DNA of 39,160 nucleotides from Pseudomonadota bacterium (GCA_963204785.1 CAUJHG010000068.1:1-39160); one strand, 5' to 3'. Counted from the first letter of the stretch, positions 5,990 through 15,177 are shown. The notes: generated by a model from the letters alone, not told the origin. Numbers and translations: made by a program.

Positions 5990-7279
5990 TCACTGGGGGA
6001 AGGGTCCCCAGGTGGGTTCGCGAATGTCGCCTGCGGACGAGTTCAGGCGCAGCTTGACCCGCCCGTCCAGAGTGACGGCCATGAGCGAGTCGCGGCCACC
6101 GGCCTGCGTCGAGTACATCAGCCAGCGGCCGTTGGGCGCGAAACTCGGAGCTTCCTCGCGCCCGCCGTCGGAGAGCACCCGCTCGGCACCGCCGGCGAGG
6201 TCCTTGACCGCGACGAGGTAGCGGCCGTCGCGTCGGGTCACGAAGGCCAGGGTCTTGCCGTCGGGGCTGACGCGCGGGCTCACGTTGTACTGGGAGCCGA
6301 AGGTGATGCGGACTGCGTCGCCGCCCGACAGCGACATCCGGTACACCTGAGGCGCGCCGCCGCGATCCGAGGTGAAGTACAGGTTGCGGCCGTCGGGCGA
6401 GAAGACCGGTTCGGTGTCGATGCCGCCGGAGGTGGTGAGGCGGCGCGCGGGGCCGGTGCCGTCGGCGCCGATCAGATAGATCTGCGAGAGGCCGTCGCGG
6501 GTGAGCGCCACCGCCAGCGAACTGCCGTCAGGAGACCAGGCCGGGGCGCTGTTGCTGCCCTTGAAGTTGGCGACCGCGCGACGCTGGCCGGTGGCGAGCG
6601 TGTGCACGTAGACCACAGGTTTCTTCGCCTCGAAGGACACGTAGGCCAGGCGATTGCCGTCAGGCGACCAGGACGGCGAGATGATCGGTTCCGGCGAGGT
6701 CAGCGGGCTCTGGATGTTCTCGCCGTCCCAGTCGGCGATGTTCAGGCGGTAGCGGTTGCCCTGCTTCGAGATGAAGGCCACCCGGGTGGAGAAGATCCCC
6801 TTCTCGCCGGTGACCTTCTCGTAGACCCAGTCGGCGACCCGGTGCGCCGCGAAGCGCAGGTCGGCTTCGGGGGCGACCACCGACTCGCCGCCCACCGGCA
6901 TCTGCCGCACGACGTCGATCAGGCGGTAGCGGATGTCGTAGCGACCGTCGGCCAGGCGCGCAATGGAGCCGCCGAGCACCGCGTCGGCGCCGCGGGCGCG
7001 GATCTGTGCGTGATCGACCGCTCCGGTGTCCGACAGCGTGAGTTGCGGATCGATGACACGGAAGATGCCGCTGCGGGTGAGGTCGCTGCGCACGACCGCG
7101 ACCACGTCCTGGGGAACCCGGCCGTCGGTGGCGAAGGCGGCGATCGCGATCGGGTACTGCGTGGCGCCGACGCCGGAGACATCGACCCGCATCTGGGCGC
7201 GGATGGGCAGGCTTCCGAGCAGGGGCGCGGCTGCGGCAATCAGGGGCAGGCGTGCGAACGTGCGTCGGTTCATCGGCAT
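5990..7279 (-). CDS. tolB: Tol-Pal translocation protein TolB
   Basis: The 429-residue periplasmic protein has an N-terminal alpha/beta domain (about residues 30-165) and a C-terminal six-bladed beta-propeller. The propeller repeats read SPSWSPDGNRLAYVS, APAWSPDGSSLAVAL, EPVFSPDGRNLYFTS, SPRVSPDGKTLAFVT and APSFAPNGRWLMYST. TolB shuttles between Pal and the TolA C-terminus. The signal sequence contains NRRTFARLPLI, which resembles a twin-arginine motif. Two starts are possible, ATG 7279 or ATG 7273. A perfect TATAAT ends 6 bases before the first ATG, so a transcript from it would be essentially leaderless. Read-through from tolA would also supply mRNA. Confidence 0.96.
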   Translation of the reverse strand: MPMNRRTFARLPLIAAAAPLLGSLPIRAQMRVDVSGVGATQYPIAIAAFATDGRVPQDVVAVVRSDLTRSGIFRVIDPQLTLSDTGAVDHAQIRARGADAVLGGSIARLADGRYDIRYRLIDVVRQMPVGGESVVAPEADLRFAAHRVADWVYEKVTGEKGIFSTRVAFISKQGNRYRLNIADWDGENIQSPLTSPEPIISPSWSPDGNRLAYVSFEAKKPVVYVHTLATGQRRAVANFKGSNSAPAWSPDGSSLAVALTRDGLSQIYLIGADGTGPARRLTTSGGIDTEPVFSPDGRNLYFTSDRGGAPQVYRMSLSGGDAVRITFGSQYNVSPRVSPDGKTLAFVTRRDGRYLVAVKDLAGGAERVLSDGGREEAPSFAPNGRWLMYSTQAGGRDSLMAVTLDGRVKLRLNSSAGDIREPTWGPFPQ

Positions 7280-7285
7280 TCCGGA

Positions 7286-7291
7286 ATTATA
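7286..7291 (-). promoter_or_regulatory. Perfect -10 box (TATAAT) immediately before tolB
   Basis: On the minus strand CGCTATAATT precedes TCCGGA and then the tolB ATG. I see no good -35 at 16-18 bases, so the promoter is uncertain. The -10 and its flanks match the CGCTAGAATT seen before tRNA-Lys, dusB and glyQ. Confidence 0.45.
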
Positions 7292-7336
7292 GCGAGGCAG
7301 CCTTCACCGGACCTTGAATCCCCGGCTGCTGCAGGG

Positions 7337-7352
7337 CATGGGCCGACCCATG
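7337..7352. other. Short hairpin between tolA and tolB
   Basis: CATGGG-ccga-CCCATG forms a perfect 6-bp stem with a 4-nt loop just after the tolA stop. There is no T tract, so it is not a convincing terminator. It may affect mRNA processing between the two genes. Confidence 0.35.
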
Positions 7353-7364
7353 GGGCTTCGGGTT

Positions 7365-8540
7365 TCAACCATTCTCGCGGGGCGCGTGCGCGATGGTCAG
7401 CTCGGCCGGGCACTTGCCGTCGGGCGGACGGGGCAGCGGGCTGCTGCGCCGGATCGCGCGTTCGGCGGCCTGGTCCCAGGCGGGCAGCCCGCTCGAGCGT
7501 CGCAGCCTGGTCGAGGTGATCGTGCAATCGGGCAGCACCGTGACCTGGAACTCGGCGCGCGGGTTGCCCTGCATTTCCGCCGGGATCTGGAAGACGGTGT
7601 TCGCGCGGATCAGCGAGGACAGTTTCGCCGCGTAGCCGCCGTCGATCGCGCCGGCCAGCCCGCCTGCGCTGGCGCCCCGCGCGGCGCCAGCGGCGGCGCC
7701 GGTGCTGCCGGACGGCTGGCCTTCCCCTGTGCCGGCCTGCGCCATCATGCGGCGCAGGTGTTCGGCACGCCGGGCTTCGGCGGCCTTGGCCGCTTCGGCA
7801 GCGGCGCGCGCCTCCTCGGCCTTCTTCGCTTCGGCAGCCTTCTTCGCCTCCTCGACCCGCTTTGCTTCGGCGGCCCGCTTCAGCTCTTCGGCCTTCTTCG
7901 TCTCGGCGGCCTTCTTCGCCTCCGCGGCCCTGCGTGCTTCCTCGAGTTTCTTCGCTTCGGCAAGTTTTCTTGCCTCCTCGGCCTTCCTCGCCTCGGCCTC
8001 GCGGCGCTGTTGGGCCTCGCGTCGGGCCTGCTCTGCCTTCCTTGCCTCGGCGAGCCTGCGGGCTTCCTCGGCCTTGTGCTGCGCCTCCCGCCCGGCGCGT
8101 TCACGCGCCTCGCGTTCGCGGCGCTGCTGCAGGGCGATGTCGGGATCCTCGCGTGGCGTCTCGACGCGCTCGGGCATCGCTTTCGGCACTGCCGCAGGCT
8201 CCGGCTCCGGCTCGGGCTTGGACCGGGGCTCCGGCTCGGGCTTCGGCTCCGGAGTTCGCGATGCCGTGGTGGGCGCCGTCGCCGACCACAATTCGGCCTG
8301 GACCGCGACCGGCGCCTCCCTGTGCCACTGCACGCCGACGAAGAGCATCAGGAACAGCAGCAGATGCATCGCCAGCGCCATCAGGAAAGGCCGCGATGCC
8401 CACCCCTGCCGCCTTGCCCCGGTCTCGGGCCTGCCGCGCCCCGGCCGATCGGTCTCGGTGTCCGCAGGCACCGACGCGGCGAGACGCAGGTCTGCCGCGT
8501 GTCCGGTGGGTTGCTTGCGGGGCTGCATCGTCTCGGTCAC
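7365..8540 (-). CDS. tolA: Tol-Pal inner-membrane protein TolA
   Basis: The 391-residue protein has a cytoplasmic N-terminus and one membrane helix (FLMALAMHLLLFLMLFVGVQW, about residues 52-72). A very long Ala/Lys/Glu/Arg coiled coil (about 120-270, repeats such as AEAKKAEEA) spans the periplasm. A Gly/Ala-rich hinge precedes the C-terminal domain (KLSSLIRANTVFQIPAEMQGNPRAEFQVTVLPDCTI). TolA is energised by TolQR and contacts TolB, Pal and CpoB. The Pro-rich PEPKPEPEPRSKPEPEPEP stretch near 105-125 is a second extended linker. The first start is GTG 8540, with an alternative ATG at 8528. It lies 19 bases after tolR. Confidence 0.95.
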   Translation of the reverse strand: MTETMQPRKQPTGHAADLRLAASVPADTETDRPGRGRPETGARRQGWASRPFLMALAMHLLLFLMLFVGVQWHREAPVAVQAELWSATAPTTASRTPEPKPEPEPRSKPEPEPEPAAVPKAMPERVETPREDPDIALQQRREREARERAGREAQHKAEEARRLAEARKAEQARREAQQRREAEARKAEEARKLAEAKKLEEARRAAEAKKAAETKKAEELKRAAEAKRVEEAKKAAEAKKAEEARAAAEAAKAAEARRAEHLRRMMAQAGTGEGQPSGSTGAAAGAARGASAGGLAGAIDGGYAAKLSSLIRANTVFQIPAEMQGNPRAEFQVTVLPDCTITSTRLRRSSGLPAWDQAAERAIRRSSPLPRPPDGKCPAELTIAHAPRENG

Positions 8541-8559
8541 GGTGTCGCTGGGCCGGCCT

Positions 8560-8994
8560 TCAGCCTGCCGGCCTGACCATCAGCGCGGTGCGCACGTTCA
8601 TCCGCTGCAGTTCGCCGAGCACATCCATCACGGTCTCGTAGGGCAGCGACTTGTCCGCGCTGATCGCCACCGGCATCTCGGGGGAGCTGCGCATCGCCGC
8701 GACGGTGGCGGCCAGTTCGGCGCGTCGGATCTCCTGCGACTGCGACTCGCCGGTGTTCACGGTGCGCACCAGCAGCGCGCCGCCGGCGCGCACCTGCACT
8801 TCCAGGTAGGCGTCGGTGCGCGTGCTGCTGCGCCCGGCAGTTGGGAGGTCGACCGAGCCCGGCGGCAGCATGGGTGCGGTGACCATGAAGATCACGAGCA
8901 GCACCAGCATCACGTCGATGTAGGGCACGACGTTGATCTCGTTGACCATGCGGCGGGAGCGTCTGCCGCGGTTGCGCTGGCTGGTCGATGGCAT
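8560..8994 (-). CDS. tolR: Tol-Pal proton-channel subunit TolR (ExbD family)
   Basis: The 144-residue protein has one N-terminal membrane helix (VVPYIDVMLVLLVIFMVTAPML). It carries the conserved Asp (YIDVML) needed for proton-driven motion. A periplasmic dimerisation domain follows, ending ALMVRPAG. The basic stretch RNRGRRSRR keeps the N-terminus cytoplasmic. TolR sits inside the TolQ pentamer and passes proton-motive force to TolA. It starts with ATG and is 36 bases downstream of tolQ in the operon. Confidence 0.96.
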   Translation of the reverse strand: MPSTSQRNRGRRSRRMVNEINVVPYIDVMLVLLVIFMVTAPMLPPGSVDLPTAGRSSTRTDAYLEVQVRAGGALLVRTVNTGESQSQEIRRAELAATVAAMRSSPEMPVAISADKSLPYETVMDVLGELQRMNVRTALMVRPAG

Positions 8995-9030
8995 CTTCGT
9001 CGGCTGCGTCGTGCGTGCCGGGCGCGCCTT

Positions 9031-9705
9031 TCAGTGCGCCCGTCGCTGGAGGATGTTGAGGAACTCGTCGATGAAGGTGTCGAAGCGCGTGGAGAGCCGG
9101 TCCGCGTCGTGCGCGAAGCGGTTGTAGGCGACCACTGCCGGGATCGCTGCGAACAGGCCGATCGCGGTGGCGACCAGCGCTTCGGCGATCCCCGGGGCGA
9201 CCGAGGCCAGGGTCGCCTGCTGCACGTTGGCCAGGCCGCGGAACGCATGCATGATGCCCCACACGGTGCCGAACAGCCCGATGTAGGGGCTGACCGACCC
9301 GGCCGAGGCGAGGAAGGCGAGCTGCGCTTCGAGCTGGTCCATCTCCCGCTGGTAGGCGGCACGCATCGAGCGGCGGGCGCCGTCGAGCATCGCGGGAACG
9401 TCGCCCGGCTTCTGCTGGCGGGTCTTGAGGAACTCGGCCATCCCGGCCTCGAAGATGCGGGCCAGCGAGCCGCTCTCGCGCTTGCCTTCGCGCAGCTGCT
9501 CGAAGAGCGCGCCCAGGTCGTGGTCCTTCCAGAAGTCCGCCTCGAAGCGATCGGTGGCCCGGCTGGCGTCGCGCAGCTGGAACCACTTGCGGAAGATCGC
9601 GGTCCACGACGCGATCGAGATCCCCAGCAGCAGTGCCATCACCAGCTGGACGAGCAGGCTGGCGTGGGCCACCAGGGTGACGAATGACAGTTCTTCGGGC
9701 TGCAA
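9031..9705 (-). CDS. tolQ: Tol-Pal motor subunit TolQ (ExbB family)
   Basis: The 224-residue polytopic protein has three membrane segments: LLVQLVMALLLGISIASWTAIF near the N-terminus, GSVSPYIGLFGTVWGIMHAF in the middle, and ALVATAIGLFAAIPAVVAYN near residue 190. A large cytoplasmic loop lies between the first two. This is the MotA/TolQ/ExbB fold whose pentamer forms the stator with TolR. The frame has no ATG at a sensible place, so I use TTG 9705, preceded by GAGGA about 9 nt upstream. The protein then starts MQPEELSFVTLVAHASLL, in line with homologues. Confidence 0.95.
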   Translation of the reverse strand: MQPEELSFVTLVAHASLLVQLVMALLLGISIASWTAIFRKWFQLRDASRATDRFEADFWKDHDLGALFEQLREGKRESGSLARIFEAGMAEFLKTRQQKPGDVPAMLDGARRSMRAAYQREMDQLEAQLAFLASAGSVSPYIGLFGTVWGIMHAFRGLANVQQATLASVAPGIAEALVATAIGLFAAIPAVVAYNRFAHDADRLSTRFDTFIDEFLNILQRRAH

Positions 9706-9778
9706 GTCGGTGCGTCCTCGGACAGGCTGCGGGAGGCGGGAAGTCGATGCCGCGGCGTATTGCGGCGCCGCAGGGGCT

Positions 9779-10234
9779 TCAGTGTGGCGGTCGGAAGCGG
9801 TCGGTGAGCCAGCGCGGAAAGCCGGTGGCGCGTCCGCTTGCGCGGTCGATCGCCGCCACCCGCAGCGTCGCGCTGACCAGCGTCTCGCTGCTTGCGGCGC
9901 GGCGCGCGAACTGGGCGAGCTGCATGGAGGCGCGGCGCGCCTCGATCAGGTGGACGTCGACGATCAGCTCGTCGTCCAGGCGGGCGGGCGCGCAGTAGTC
10001 GATTCCGATGTCGCGCACCACGAAGACCAGCCCGTGCCGCGCCTCGAGTTCGGTGTGCACGGCGCCCAGCGAACGCAGCCAGTCGGTGCGCGCGCGCTCG
10101 AAGTAGCGCAGGTAGTTCGCGTGGTAGACGATGCCGCCGGCGTCGGTGTCCTCGTAGTACACGCGCACGCGCATCTCGAAGACGGGCGCCCGGGGAAGCC
10201 GCGGGTCGGGCAGGCAGATCGTTCTGGCGCTCAC
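9779..10234 (-). CDS. ybgC: Tol-Pal-associated acyl-CoA thioesterase YbgC
   Basis: This hot-dog-fold thioesterase has the family signature VRVYYEDTDAGGIVYHANYLRYFERARTDWL, including the catalytic Asp of EDTDAGG. YbgC hydrolyses acyl-CoA thioesters and heads the tol-pal cluster in most proteobacteria. I chose GTG 10234 (151 residues) because residues VFEMRVRVYYEDT align with the FxWPVRVYYEDT found in homologues, implying a start before the internal ATG. ATG 10174 would give 131 residues. A TAGAAT hexamer lies 8 bases before the GTG, so the exact start remains uncertain. It is 73 bases from tolQ. Confidence 0.92.
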   Translation of the reverse strand: MSARTICLPDPRLPRAPVFEMRVRVYYEDTDAGGIVYHANYLRYFERARTDWLRSLGAVHTELEARHGLVFVVRDIGIDYCAPARLDDELIVDVHLIEARRASMQLAQFARRAASSETLVSATLRVAAIDRASGRATGFPRWLTDRFRPPH

Positions 10235-10326
10235 GATGCGTGATTCTATCAACTGCGGCGCCCTTCGGCCGGGCCGGGCAGGGGAACGCGCGGCCCGCCG
10301 GCGGGCACTGCCCGCACGGGTGCAGG

Positions 10327-11061
10327 TCAGACGCCGGGCGCGGGCAGCAGCCGCCAGATCGCGAAGGCCGCCACCATCGCAATGCCGATCGCGGTCATTG
10401 CGCGCGGGATCGCGCTGCGGCGGTATTCCTCCCAGTCGAAGCGCTCGGCGAGGATCACTGCCGCCGCGAAGCCGGAGACCAGGCCGCCGATGTGCGCGGC
10501 GTTGTCGATGAAGCGGGCAATGAAGCCCATCACGAGCGAGTAGCCGATGAACATCAGCATCGACGAGCGCATTCCGGCGGCCAGCGCCGGCGGCAGCTTC
10601 GAGTGCTTGGTGAGCACCACGGCCAGCAGGGCGCCGACCACTCCGAAGATCGCCCCCGAGGCGCCCACCGACACGCCGGTGCGCGCCGCGAAGAACAGGC
10701 TCGCGAGCGAACCGAACAGGCCCGAGATCAGGTAGATCAGCAGGAACTGCAGGCTGCCGTAGAAGCGCTCGGCGATGCGGCCGGCATCCCACAGCACCCA
10801 CATGTTGAAGCCCAGGTGGATCAGCCCCGCGTGCAGCATCGTCGCGGTGAGCAGGCGCCAGGGCTGCTCGACCGTGAGCGGCAGCAGGTTCGCACCCCAG
10901 TCGATCAGCACCTGCACGTCGGGCGAGACCGGGCTGGCCCCGGTGGCCAGCATCGCGAGCCAGACCAGGACGTTGACCGAGATGACCGCGCGCGTCGCCC
11001 AGGTGCGCGGCGTCGCCCGCACCAGCCGGTTGGCGAAGTCCTCGGTGTCGGGGGGGGTCAC
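10327..11061 (-). CDS. Rhomboid family intramembrane serine protease
   Basis: The 244-residue membrane protein has the rhomboid catalytic motif GASGAIFG (Ser nucleophile) and the paired His in DNAAHIGG. It also has the HxxxN motif in [10 protein letters not shown]. Six or so membrane helices fit the GlpG-type core. Rhomboids cut substrates within the membrane, but nothing here points to a particular substrate. The frame is open far upstream, yet that part only shadows ruvB. The GTG start at 11061 overlaps the ruvB stop as GTGA, indicating coupled translation. A short gap of about 90 bases with a 14-bp palindrome (10293-10306) separates it from ybgC. Confidence 0.88.
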   Translation of the reverse strand: MTPPDTEDFANRLVRATPRTWATRAVISVNVLVWLAMLATGASPVSPDVQVLIDWGANLLPLTVEQPWRLLTATMLHAGLIHLGFNMWVLWDAGRIAERFYGSLQFLLIYLISGLFGSLASLFFAARTGVSVGASGAIFGVVGALLAVVLTKHSKLPPALAAGMRSSMLMFIGYSLVMGFIARFIDNAAHIGGLVSGFAAAVILAERFDWEEYRRSAIPRAMTAIGIAMVAAFAIWRLLPAPGV

Positions 11062-12131
11062 GGGCGGGCGGTGTCGGCCGGGCCGCCCTGCTGCTCGTCG
11101 CCGGCCGACCAGAGCTCGTCGGTGTCGCCGGGGCGCGCGAGCCCGAAGTGGCGGAAGGCCGCCTGGGTGGCGATCCGTCCGCGCGGGGTTCGCTGCAGGA
11201 AGCCCTGCTGGATCAGGTAGGGCTCGAGCACGTCCTCGATGGTGTCGCGCTCCTCGCTGATCGCTGCAGCGAGGTTGTCGACTCCGACCGGCCCGCCGCC
11301 GAACTTCTCGATCACCGCCTGGAGCAGCTTGCGATCCATGAGGTCGAAGCCGGCGCGGTCGACCTCGAGCATGCGCAGCGCAGCGTCGGCCACCGCGGCG
11401 TCGATGCGTCCGCCGGCCTTGACCTCGGCGTAGTCGCGCACGCGGCGCAGCAGCCGGTTGGCGATGCGCGGGGTGCCGCGCGAGCGCTGCGCGATCTCGC
11501 GTGCGCCGTCGGGCTCGATCTGTGCGTCCAGCAGCCGCGCGGAGCGCTCGACGATGCAGGCGAGCTCGTCGGCGGTGTAGAACTCGAGGCGCGCCACGAT
11601 GCCGAAGCGGTCGCGAAGCGGGTTCGTGAGCATCCCCGCCCGGGTGGTCGCGCCCACCAGCGTGAAGGGCTGCAGGTCCAGCTTGATCGAGCGGGCCGCC
11701 GGACCCTCGCCGATCATGATGTCGATCTGGAAGTCCTCGAGCGCGGGGTAGAGGATCTCCTCGACGACCGGCGAGAGCCGATGGATCTCGTCGATGAACA
11801 GGACGTCGTTGCGCTCCAGGTTGGTCAGCAGCGCGGCGAGGTCGCCGGGGCGCTCGAGCACCGGGCCGGAGGTCTGGCGCAGGTTCACGCCCATCTCGGC
11901 GGCGACGATGTGCGCCAGCGTGGTCTTGCCCAGCCCCGGCGGCCCGAACAGCAGCACGTGGTCCAGCGCCTCGGCGCGCTTGCGCGCGGCGGTGATGAAG
12001 ATCTCGAGCTGCTCGCGGATGCGCGCCTGGCCGACGTACTCCTGCAGTCGCTTCGGGCGCAGCGCGCGTTCGACCGCCTCCTCGTTCGGGGAGGCGGCCA
12101 CCGGGGTGATCAGCCGATCGTGCTCGATCAT
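11058..12131 (-). CDS. ruvB: Holliday junction branch-migration ATPase RuvB
   Basis: The 357-residue AAA+ motor has Walker [10 protein letters not shown], Walker B LFIDEIH and the sensor/arginine-finger region [18 protein letters not shown]. The C-terminal winged helix carries the conserved [41 protein letters not shown]. Two hexameric rings drive branch migration with RuvA. The start is ATG 12131 ([10 protein letters not shown]), which overlaps the ruvA stop as ATGA. The longer frame upstream is not protein-like. The last 25 residues ([22 protein letters not shown]) form a nonconserved tail. Confidence 0.98.
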   Translation of the reverse strand: MIEHDRLITPVAASPNEEAVERALRPKRLQEYVGQARIREQLEIFITAARKRAEALDHVLLFGPPGLGKTTLAHIVAAEMGVNLRQTSGPVLERPGDLAALLTNLERNDVLFIDEIHRLSPVVEEILYPALEDFQIDIMIGEGPAARSIKLDLQPFTLVGATTRAGMLTNPLRDRFGIVARLEFYTADELACIVERSARLLDAQIEPDGAREIAQRSRGTPRIANRLLRRVRDYAEVKAGGRIDAAVADAALRMLEVDRAGFDLMDRKLLQAVIEKFGGGPVGVDNLAAAISEERDTIEDVLEPYLIQQGFLQRTPRGRIATQAAFRHFGLARPGDTDELWSAGDEQQGGPADTARP

Positions 12132-12706
12132 GGCCTGGCCAGCAGCTTGAGCGCCTGCTTGATCCCTTCGGAGACGCCGACGCCTTCGGGAAGCTGGCGC
12201 GTGACCGCCGCGCACTCGCGTTCCGAGTAGCCCAGCGCGAGCAGCGCGCGCAGGATGTCGGCCTCGGCGTCGGTGACCGCCGCACGGCCCGCGCCGGCCA
12301 GCTCGGGAGCGAGCTTGCCCTTGAGCTCGAGCAGCAGGCGCTCGGCGGTCTTCTTGCCGATGCCGGGCACCCTGGTGATGCGCCCGGTCTCCTGCAGCGC
12401 GACCGCCTGGGCCAGCTCGCCCACCGAGAGACCCGAGAGCAGCGCCAGGGCGATGCGCGGACCGACGCCGGTGATGCGGATCAGCTGGCGGAAGGCCTCG
12501 CGCTCGCCGGCAGTGAGGAAGCCGAAGAGCAGGTGGGCGTCCTCGCGGATCACCTGGTGGACCAGCAGGCTGACCCGCTGCCCGGCGGCAGGCAGGTCGT
12601 AGAAGGTGCTCATCGGCACGTCGACCTCGTAGCCGAGGCCGTTGAGGTCGACGAGCACCGTGGGCGGGGTTTTCTCGAGCAGGGTTCCGGAGATGCGGCC
12701 GATCAT
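12128..12706 (-). CDS. ruvA: Holliday junction-binding protein RuvA
   Basis: The 192-residue protein starts [20 protein letters not shown], the usual RuvA opening, with an N-terminal OB fold. Tandem helix-hairpin-helix motifs follow ([18 protein letters not shown] and [22 protein letters not shown]). The C-terminal domain that binds RuvB contains [18 protein letters not shown]. It recognises the junction as a tetramer and loads RuvB. The ATG at 12706 has only a weak ribosome-binding site. Unlike the common ruvC-ruvA-ruvB order, the gene upstream here is an acyl-CoA dehydrogenase and ruvC lies about 2.6 kb further upstream. Confidence 0.97.
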   Translation of the reverse strand: MIGRISGTLLEKTPPTVLVDLNGLGYEVDVPMSTFYDLPAAGQRVSLLVHQVIREDAHLLFGFLTAGEREAFRQLIRITGVGPRIALALLSGLSVGELAQAVALQETGRITRVPGIGKKTAERLLLELKGKLAPELAGAGRAAVTDAEADILRALLALGYSERECAAVTRQLPEGVGVSEGIKQALKLLARP

Positions 12707-12788
12707 CCGGTGAAGGTTACACCAGAGGCAGGGACCAGCCCGGTTCGTCCGGTGCGGCCGCGCTGTCCCGCGCCCGCACCGGATGCCC

Positions 12789-14027
12789 TCAGGCGAGCCT
12801 GGCCTTCTGCAGCTCCGCGAAGGACGCGCTCTTGTCCACCCGGACGTCGGGCGGCAGCCCGAGCACCCGCTCGGCGATGATGTTGCGCAGGATCTCGTCG
12901 GTGCCGCCGGCAATGCGCATCCCCGGCGCGTACAGCAGGGCCTGCTGGAACCAGGCCTGCATCGGCGCGAGCGCGGGGTCCATCACGGCGCCCGCCATCC
13001 CCTGCAGGTCCATGCCGAAGGACGCGATGTCCTGGAGCTTGCTGGCGCTGACCACCTTGGTGATCGACGCCTCGGGCCCGGGTGTCTGGCCGCGCGACAG
13101 CGCCGTCATCGTGCGGAACTTGGTGAACTTCAGGCCCTGCGCCTTCACGTACCAGTCGGCCAGCCGTTCGCGCACCGCGCCGTCGCGCAGCGCGGGCGCG
13201 CCGTCGAGCTCGAGCATGCGCGCCAGCCGCAGCACGTCCTGCGCGTCGGGGCCGGGGGCATCGCCCACTGCCAGGCGCTCGTTCATCAGCGTGGTCAGCG
13301 ACACCTTCCAGCCTTCGCCGACCGCGCCCAGCCGCTGCGCGTCCGGCACGCGCACGTCGGTGAAGAACACTTCGTTGAAGTTGGAGCTGCCGGCGATCTG
13401 CTTGATGCGGCGCACCTCGATCCCGGGGCTCTTCATGTCGATGAAGAACATCGTCAGGCCCGCGTGCTTGGGCACGTTGGGGTCGGTGCGGGTGATCACG
13501 ATGCCGAAGTCGGAGAAGTGGGCGCCGGAGGTCCAGATCTTCTGGCCGTTGATGACCCAGTCGTCACCGTCGCGCTCGGCGCGGGTGCGCAGGCCAGCGA
13601 CGTCCGAACCGGCCGAGGGCTCGGAGAAGAGCTGGCACCAGATCTCCTCGCCGCGCAGCGCGGGGCGCACATAGCGCGCGAGCTGCTCGGGGCTGGCGTA
13701 CTTCATCATGGTCGGGATGCACATCCCCAGGCCGATCTCGAAGAAGCCGCGCGGCAGCACGTAGCGCGCCTCCTCCTGGTTGTAGATCACCTGCTCGATC
13801 GGCGTGCCGCCGCGCCCGCCCAGGCGCTTGGGCCAGGTGATGGCGGCGAAGCCGGCGTCGGCCTTCCTGGCCTGCCAGGCCTTGGCCTTCGCCAGCGCGT
13901 CGGCCTCCTCGCTGTAGCGGGTGCGGGCCTCGGGCTGGTCGTCGCGGCGCGGCTGGGCGTTGGCGTCGAGGAAGGCGCGCGCCTCGGCGCGGAATGCGGC
14001 CTCTTGCGGGGTGTCGTTGAAGTCCAT
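12789..14027 (-). CDS. Acyl-CoA dehydrogenase family protein (first of a pair)
   Basis: The 412-residue flavoenzyme has the standard architecture: N-terminal helical domain, middle beta domain and C-terminal helical domain. The middle domain has [14 protein letters not shown] and [21 protein letters not shown] for FAD and substrate. The C-terminus ends [22 protein letters not shown], which is typical of family members. Such enzymes oxidise acyl-CoA thioesters to 2-enoyl-CoA and pass electrons to ETF. The exact substrate cannot be read from sequence. It is 13 bases downstream of the second dehydrogenase gene. Paired ACADs of this kind often form heteromeric enzymes acting on bulky or steroid-like acyl-CoAs. 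That is an inference here. Confidence 0.9.
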   Translation of the reverse strand: MDFNDTPQEAAFRAEARAFLDANAQPRRDDQPEARTRYSEEADALAKAKAWQARKADAGFAAITWPKRLGGRGGTPIEQVIYNQEEARYVLPRGFFEIGLGMCIPTMMKYASPEQLARYVRPALRGEEIWCQLFSEPSAGSDVAGLRTRAERDGDDWVINGQKIWTSGAHFSDFGIVITRTDPNVPKHAGLTMFFIDMKSPGIEVRRIKQIAGSSNFNEVFFTDVRVPDAQRLGAVGEGWKVSLTTLMNERLAVGDAPGPDAQDVLRLARMLELDGAPALRDGAVRERLADWYVKAQGLKFTKFRTMTALSRGQTPGPEASITKVVSASKLQDIASFGMDLQGMAGAVMDPALAPMQAWFQQALLYAPGMRIAGGTDEILRNIIAERVLGLPPDVRVDKSASFAELQKARLA

Positions 14028-14040
14028 TGCGTCGTCGTCC

Positions 14041-15177
14041 TCAGTGCGTTGCCTGCGTGCCTGCGGCGGGAGTGGCGGCGTCCCAGCGGTCCACCAGTCG
14101 GTGCTTCCAGTGGCGCGCGCTGCCCAGCGCGAGCGCGAGCATCTTGGCGCGTCGATAGAACAGGTGGCAGTCCAGCTCCCAGGTGAAGCCCATCCCGCCG
14201 TGCGTCTGAATGTTCTCCTTCGAGGCGAGATGGTAGGCGTCGGTGGCGGTCACGCGGGCCGCGGCGGCGGCCAGCGGCAGTTCGGGCGCACCGGTCGACA
14301 GTGCCCAGGCCCCGTAGTAGGCGTTCGAGCGGGCCAGCTCCGTGGCCACGTACACGTCGGCGAGCTTGTGCTTGATCGCCTGGAAGGAGCCGATCGGCCG
14401 GCCGAAGGCGACGCGCTCCTTCGCGTAGGCAGTGGCCATCTCGAGGCAGGCCTGGGCGCCGCCCACCTGCTCGAAGGCGACCAGCACCGCCGCGCGATCC
14501 AGCAGTGCCTGCACCGCGTCCCAGCTCACGCTGCCCTCGCCCAGCGGCTCGGCCGGCGCGGCGTCGAAATCGAGGCGGGCCTGCTGGTGGGTCGGGTCGA
14601 TGGTCTCGATCGTCGCACGCGAGACGCCCTTGCCCGCGAGTTCGACGATCGCCAGGCGAACCTGATCGTTTTCGTCGCGGGCGACCACGACTGCGAGATC
14701 TGCGTAGGCGGCGTCGGGCACCGGCCACTTGGTTCCACTGAGCGTGTTGCCGCGCAGACGTGCGGCGATCGCCTGCGGGCGCGGATCCTGCGCGCCTTCG
14801 GCGATCGCGAAGGCGCCGATCAGTTCGCCTGCGGCGAGGCGCGGAAGGTATTTGCGCTTCTGGGCTTCGCTGCCGTGGGCCAGGATCGCCTCGGTGACCA
14901 GGTAGACCGAGGAGGCGAAGGGGATCGGCGCGATCGCCCGGCCGATCTCCTCGGCGATCACGCACAGGCCTTCATGGCCCAGGCCTGCGCCGCCGAAGTC
15001 CTCGGGCACCGCGGCGCCCAGCCAGCCCATCTGCGCCACCTGCAGCCAGAGATCGCGATCGTAGGGGGCTTCGCCCTCCAGGATGCGGCGCACGGCCGTG
15101 GTCGGGCAGCGCTCGGCGAGGAACTTGCGCGCCTCGTCGCGCAGCATGTTCAGGTCCTCGGAAAAGTCGAAGTTCAT
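14041..15177 (-). CDS. Acyl-CoA dehydrogenase family protein (second of a pair)
   Basis: The 378-residue protein starts MNFDFSEDLNMLRDEARKFLAERCP at ATG 15177, with GGAGG about 11 bases upstream. The frame is open further upstream, but nothing there resembles the family. The N-terminal helical domain is followed by VPEDFGGAGLGHEGLCVIAEEIGRA. The C-terminal QTHGGMGFTWELDCHLFYRRAKM is the conserved ACAD ending region. It contains the Thr-His-Gly-Gly-Met-Gly motif near the flavin. The middle domain (IGAFAIAEGAQDP) is divergent, which fits a partner subunit. It forms a two-gene unit with the downstream dehydrogenase, set between ruvA and ruvC. Confidence 0.9.
   Translation of the reverse strand: MNFDFSEDLNMLRDEARKFLAERCPTTAVRRILEGEAPYDRDLWLQVAQMGWLGAAVPEDFGGAGLGHEGLCVIAEEIGRAIAPIPFASSVYLVTEAILAHGSEAQKRKYLPRLAAGELIGAFAIAEGAQDPRPQAIAARLRGNTLSGTKWPVPDAAYADLAVVVARDENDQVRLAIVELAGKGVSRATIETIDPTHQQARLDFDAAPAEPLGEGSVSWDAVQALLDRAAVLVAFEQVGGAQACLEMATAYAKERVAFGRPIGSFQAIKHKLADVYVATELARSNAYYGAWALSTGAPELPLAAAAARVTATDAYHLASKENIQTHGGMGFTWELDCHLFYRRAKMLALALGSARHWKHRLVDRWDAATPAAGTQATH

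Noticed and set aside
7880..8104. Repeats in tolA as a separate repeat element
   Set aside because: They follow codon-level Ala/Lys/Glu coiled-coil periodicity, which is normal for TolA.
3868..9687. Very long plus-strand open frames (3868-5439, 4925-7519, 7702-9687) opposite the tol-pal genes
   Set aside because: They are antisense shadows of well-supported genes in GC-rich DNA. Their products are low-complexity Ala/Arg/Gly/Val chains without any recognisable domain.
10293..10306. GCCCGCCGGCGGGC palindrome between ybgC and the rhomboid gene
   Set aside because: A 14-bp GC palindrome is expected by chance in sequence this GC-rich, and no T tract or regulatory context accompanies it.
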